From: an uncultured Eubacteriales bacterium
GTDB lineage: Bacteria > Bacillota > Clostridia > Oscillospirales > Oscillospiraceae
Direction of reading: 5' to 3'
DNA length: 64,000 nucleotides
Assembly: GCA_900543085.1 (NCBI GenBank)
Contig: UQQF01000001.1
Location: 62,001 to 126,000 of the forward strand
Under the pieces are notes generated by a model. It worked only from the letters and a program-made list of their open reading frames with translations, had not been told where the DNA came from and did not search any database. The position numbers and the translations under genes were made by a program. This document shows, piece by piece, positions 62,305-64,000 of this stretch (the first letter of the stretch is position 1; every line of letters begins with the position of its first letter).

Positions 62305-62332
62305 TTGACATATGCGCGCAATGTGTTATACT
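62305..62332 (+). promoter_or_regulatory. SigA-type promoter of the HMA/P-type ATPase genes
   Basis: TTGACA at 62305-62310, 16-base spacer, TATACT at 62327-62332. Confidence 0.8.
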
Positions 62333-62334
62333 TC

Positions 62335-62361
62335 AATTAACGATTAAGCAATCGTTTAATT
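62335..62361 (+). promoter_or_regulatory. Operator-like inverted repeat (ArsR site)
   Basis: ATTAACGATT AAGC AATCGTTTAAT is an imperfect inverted repeat just after the -10, in the place and with the A/T-rich dyad form typical of ArsR/SmtB operators. Confidence 0.65.
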
Positions 62362-62393
62362 ATAATAACAAAACGAGCGAGGGAGCTGTAACC

Positions 62394-62612
62394 ATGAAGA
62401 AAAGCTATAAGATCGAAGTCGACTGCGCCAACTGTGCCAACAAGATGGAGACCGCCGCGAAGCAGACGCCCGGCGTCAAGGATGCGGTCGTGAACTTTAT
62501 GACCCTGAAAATGAACGTGGAGTTTGAAGAAGGCGCCGACCACAAGGCGGTCATGCAGCAGGTCTTGAAAAACTGCAAGCGCGTCGAGGACGACTGCGAG
62601 ATCTATCTGTAA
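62394..62612 (+). CDS. Heavy-metal-associated (HMA) domain protein
   Basis: 72 residues. YKIEVDCANCANKMETAAKQTPGVKDAVVNFMTLKMNVEF is the HMA ferredoxin-like fold; CANC (near 12-15) is the metal site (CxxC). It is a stand-alone metallochaperone or detached N-terminal domain for the ATPase downstream, which itself starts without an HMA domain. GGGAG precedes the ATG. Confidence 0.93.
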   Translation: MKKSYKIEVDCANCANKMETAAKQTPGVKDAVVNFMTLKMNVEFEEGADHKAVMQQVLKNCKRVEDDCEIYL

Positions 62613-62660
62613 GCAGCTGACATAAAGCATAGCATTCTTTTAAGAGAGGAGGGACGGCAT

Positions 62661-64000
62661 ATGAACCGCAAACAAAAGAAGATGTTATTGCGGATACTGG
62701 CGTCCGCCGTGCTTTTGGTGGCGCTGCACTTTGTCCCGGTCACCGGCTGGGCGCGCTTTATTTGCTACATGGTTCCATACCTTGTCATAGGCTATGACAT
62801 ACTTATAAAGGCCGGAAAGGGCATAGCGCACAGGCAGGTCACGGACGAAAACTTCCTGATGGCCGTGGCCACCGTGGGCGCGATCGCGCTGGCGCTTTAC
62901 GAGCGGAGCGGGGACTATACCGAGGCCATAGCCGTCATGCTGTTCTATCAGGTCGGCGAGTGGTTCCAGAGCTACGCTGTCGGCAAGTCGCGCCGGAATA
63001 TCTCCGAGCTTATGGACATCCGCCCGGACTACGCCAACGTAGAGTCGGACGGCAAGCTGGAGCACGTCGACCCGGACGAAGTTGAGATAGGCACGATAAT
63101 AGTGGTTCAGCCCGGAGAGAAGGTGCCCATAGACGGCGTTATCGTCGAAGGGGAGAGCAGCCTCAACACCTCCGCGCTCACCGGCGAGAGCCTGCCGCGC
63201 GACGCCAAGGCCGGAGACGAGATAATCAGCGGCTGCATCAACATGACCGGCGTTTTGAAGATACGCACCACCAAGGAGTTCGGCGAGAGCACGGTGAGCA
63301 AGATACTCGACCTCGTCGAAAACGCCAGCTCGCGCAAGAGCCGCAGCGAGGCCTTCATCAGCCGCTTCGCCAGGATCTACACCCCCGCCGTGTGCCTCGG
63401 CGCGCTGGCCTTGGCCATAATACCGCCGCTGGTTCGGATAGCCTTCCTGGGTCTCGGCGGCGAGTGGGAGACGTGGATCTACCGTGCACTGACCTTCCTC
63501 GTGGCCAGCTGCCCCTGCGCGCTGGTGATAAGCATCCCGCTCAGCTTCTTCGCGGGCATAGGCGGTGCGAGCAACGCCGGCGTGCTTGTGAAGGGCTCCA
63601 ACTACCTTGAGACGCTCAGCCAGACGCGCATCGTGGTGTTCGACAAGACCGGCACGCTCACAAAGGGCGTGTTTGAGGTCAACGGAATACACCACAGCCC
63701 GTATTCGGATAAGCAGCTTGTGGAGTACGCGGCTCTAGCCGAGAGCGCCAGCAGCCACCCGATAAGCAAGAGCCTGCAGGCGGCATACGGCAGGGAAATA
63801 GACCGCAGCCGTGTTAGCGACATCCGCGAGATAAGCGGCCAGGGAGTCACCGCCCTTGTCGACGGCCACCGCGTCGCCGCCGGAAACGACAAGCTCATGG
63901 ACGCAGAGGGCGTGAACTATATCGAGTGCCACAGCGTGGGCACCATCATCCACATGGCCATCGACGGCGAATATGCCGGTCACATAGTCATTTCCGACGT
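62661..64000 (+). CDS. Heavy-metal P-type ATPase (Zn/Cd/Pb/Co type; 3' end outside window)
   Basis: The first 446 residues are in the window. Membrane helices open the protein, then the actuator motif TGES (near 174-177), the metal-binding CPC motif (near 284-286) in helix 6, and the phosphorylation site DKTGTLT (near 328-334), followed by the HP motif (SSHPISKSL). It belongs to P1B-type exporters of the ZntA/CadA group, which often carry CPC. No N-terminal HMA domain is fused; a separate HMA gene lies upstream. GAGAGGAGGG precedes the ATG. The metal is not fixed by the visible sequence. Confidence 0.93.
   Translation, partial: MNRKQKKMLLRILASAVLLVALHFVPVTGWARFICYMVPYLVIGYDILIKAGKGIAHRQVTDENFLMAVATVGAIALALYERSGDYTEAIAVMLFYQVGEWFQSYAVGKSRRNISELMDIRPDYANVESDGKLEHVDPDEVEIGTIIVVQPGEKVPIDGVIVEGESSLNTSALTGESLPRDAKAGDEIISGCINMTGVLKIRTTKEFGESTVSKILDLVENASSRKSRSEAFISRFARIYTPAVCLGALALAIIPPLVRIAFLGLGGEWETWIYRALTFLVASCPCALVISIPLSFFAGIGGASNAGVLVKGSNYLETLSQTRIVVFDKTGTLTKGVFEVNGIHHSPYSDKQLVEYAALAESASSHPISKSLQAAYGREIDRSRVSDIREISGQGVTALVDGHRVAAGNDKLMDAEGVNYIECHSVGTIIHMAIDGEYAGHIVISD

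Overview
The window is one contiguous piece of chromosome from a GC-rich, anaerobic, endospore-forming member of the Bacillota, most likely a clostridium of the Oscillospiraceae/Eubacteriales type. The evidence is the sporulation genes (spoVM, spoIIM, yunB, a SPOCS/LysM protein, a SigH-type sigma factor), a 2-oxoacid:ferredoxin oxidoreductase operon, MEP-pathway isoprenoid genes, a CdaA/CdaR pair, RemA, and an IspH protein fused to ribosomal-S1 domains. Nearly all genes are high-GC with strong GC3 bias, so long antisense frames are common and were left out. The exception is the visibly AT-rich glycoside hydrolase gene at 58.7-60.9 kb.

Layout. 0-6 kb: the end of a pseudouridine synthase gene, an RpiR regulator, then baiN-like oxidoreductase, cmk, plsC and ispH-S1, tightly overlapped. 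6-10.5 kb: a CarD-like regulator, a lipoprotein, ispD-ispF, and a DUF3343/class V aminotransferase pair. 10.5-15 kb: cdaA-cdaR (c-di-AMP), an RseC-like protein, yicC-remA-gmk-rpoZ. 15-25 kb: priA-def-fmt-rsmB-rlmN-prpC-prkC-rsgA, then a 55-aa membrane protein and a 26-aa spoVM. The gene order follows Bacillus subtilis, but rpe and thiN are missing. 25-27.4 kb: a SPOCS/LysM protein and convergent yebC.

27.5-31 kb: a P-loop ATPase and a four-subunit 2-oxoacid:ferredoxin oxidoreductase. 31-33 kb: DUF2325, DUF3793 and flavodoxin genes facing a DtxR-type regulator, with palindromic operator candidates, which looks like a metal-responsive unit. 33-40 kb: tgt, yajC, a TIGR04086-like membrane protein, spoIIM, xerD, a HAD hydrolase, ruvC-ruvA-ruvB. 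40-43 kb: sigma-H-like factor, zinc-ribbon protein, DUF1858, trmK and a Nif3-like protein. 43-46.7 kb: a collagen-like (Gly-Pro-Thr) surface protein, a glycosyltransferase with a helical-repeat tail, and a polytopic mannosyltransferase-like protein, a possible spore-surface glycoprotein locus. 46.8-47.2 kb: RNase P RNA on the minus strand, divergent from murD.

47.3-54 kb: murD, an YnbB-type PLP enzyme, yunB, ligA, a zinc alcohol dehydrogenase and a Cys-rich protein. 54-57.4 kb: a BlaI repressor and a very large BlaR1-like protein with duplicated extracellular modules. 57.4-58.7 kb: a MalY/PatB aminotransferase. 58.7-61 kb: an AT-rich GH5-type lipoprotein hydrolase. 61-64 kb: an AlkZ-related protein and an ArsR regulator on the minus strand, divergent from a small HMA metallochaperone and a heavy-metal P-type ATPase that runs off the window.

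The least described points are internal translation and transcription signals inside ispH-S1, candidate sigma-E promoters ahead of spoVM, the SPOCS gene and the collagen-like gene, a ribosome-binding site inside a terminator hairpin upstream of the TIGR04086-like gene, the DUF2325/DUF3793/flavodoxin/DtxR unit, and the BlaI/giant-BlaR1 pair. No system of a wholly new kind could be shown. Promoters, terminators and operators were read by eye and no searches were run.
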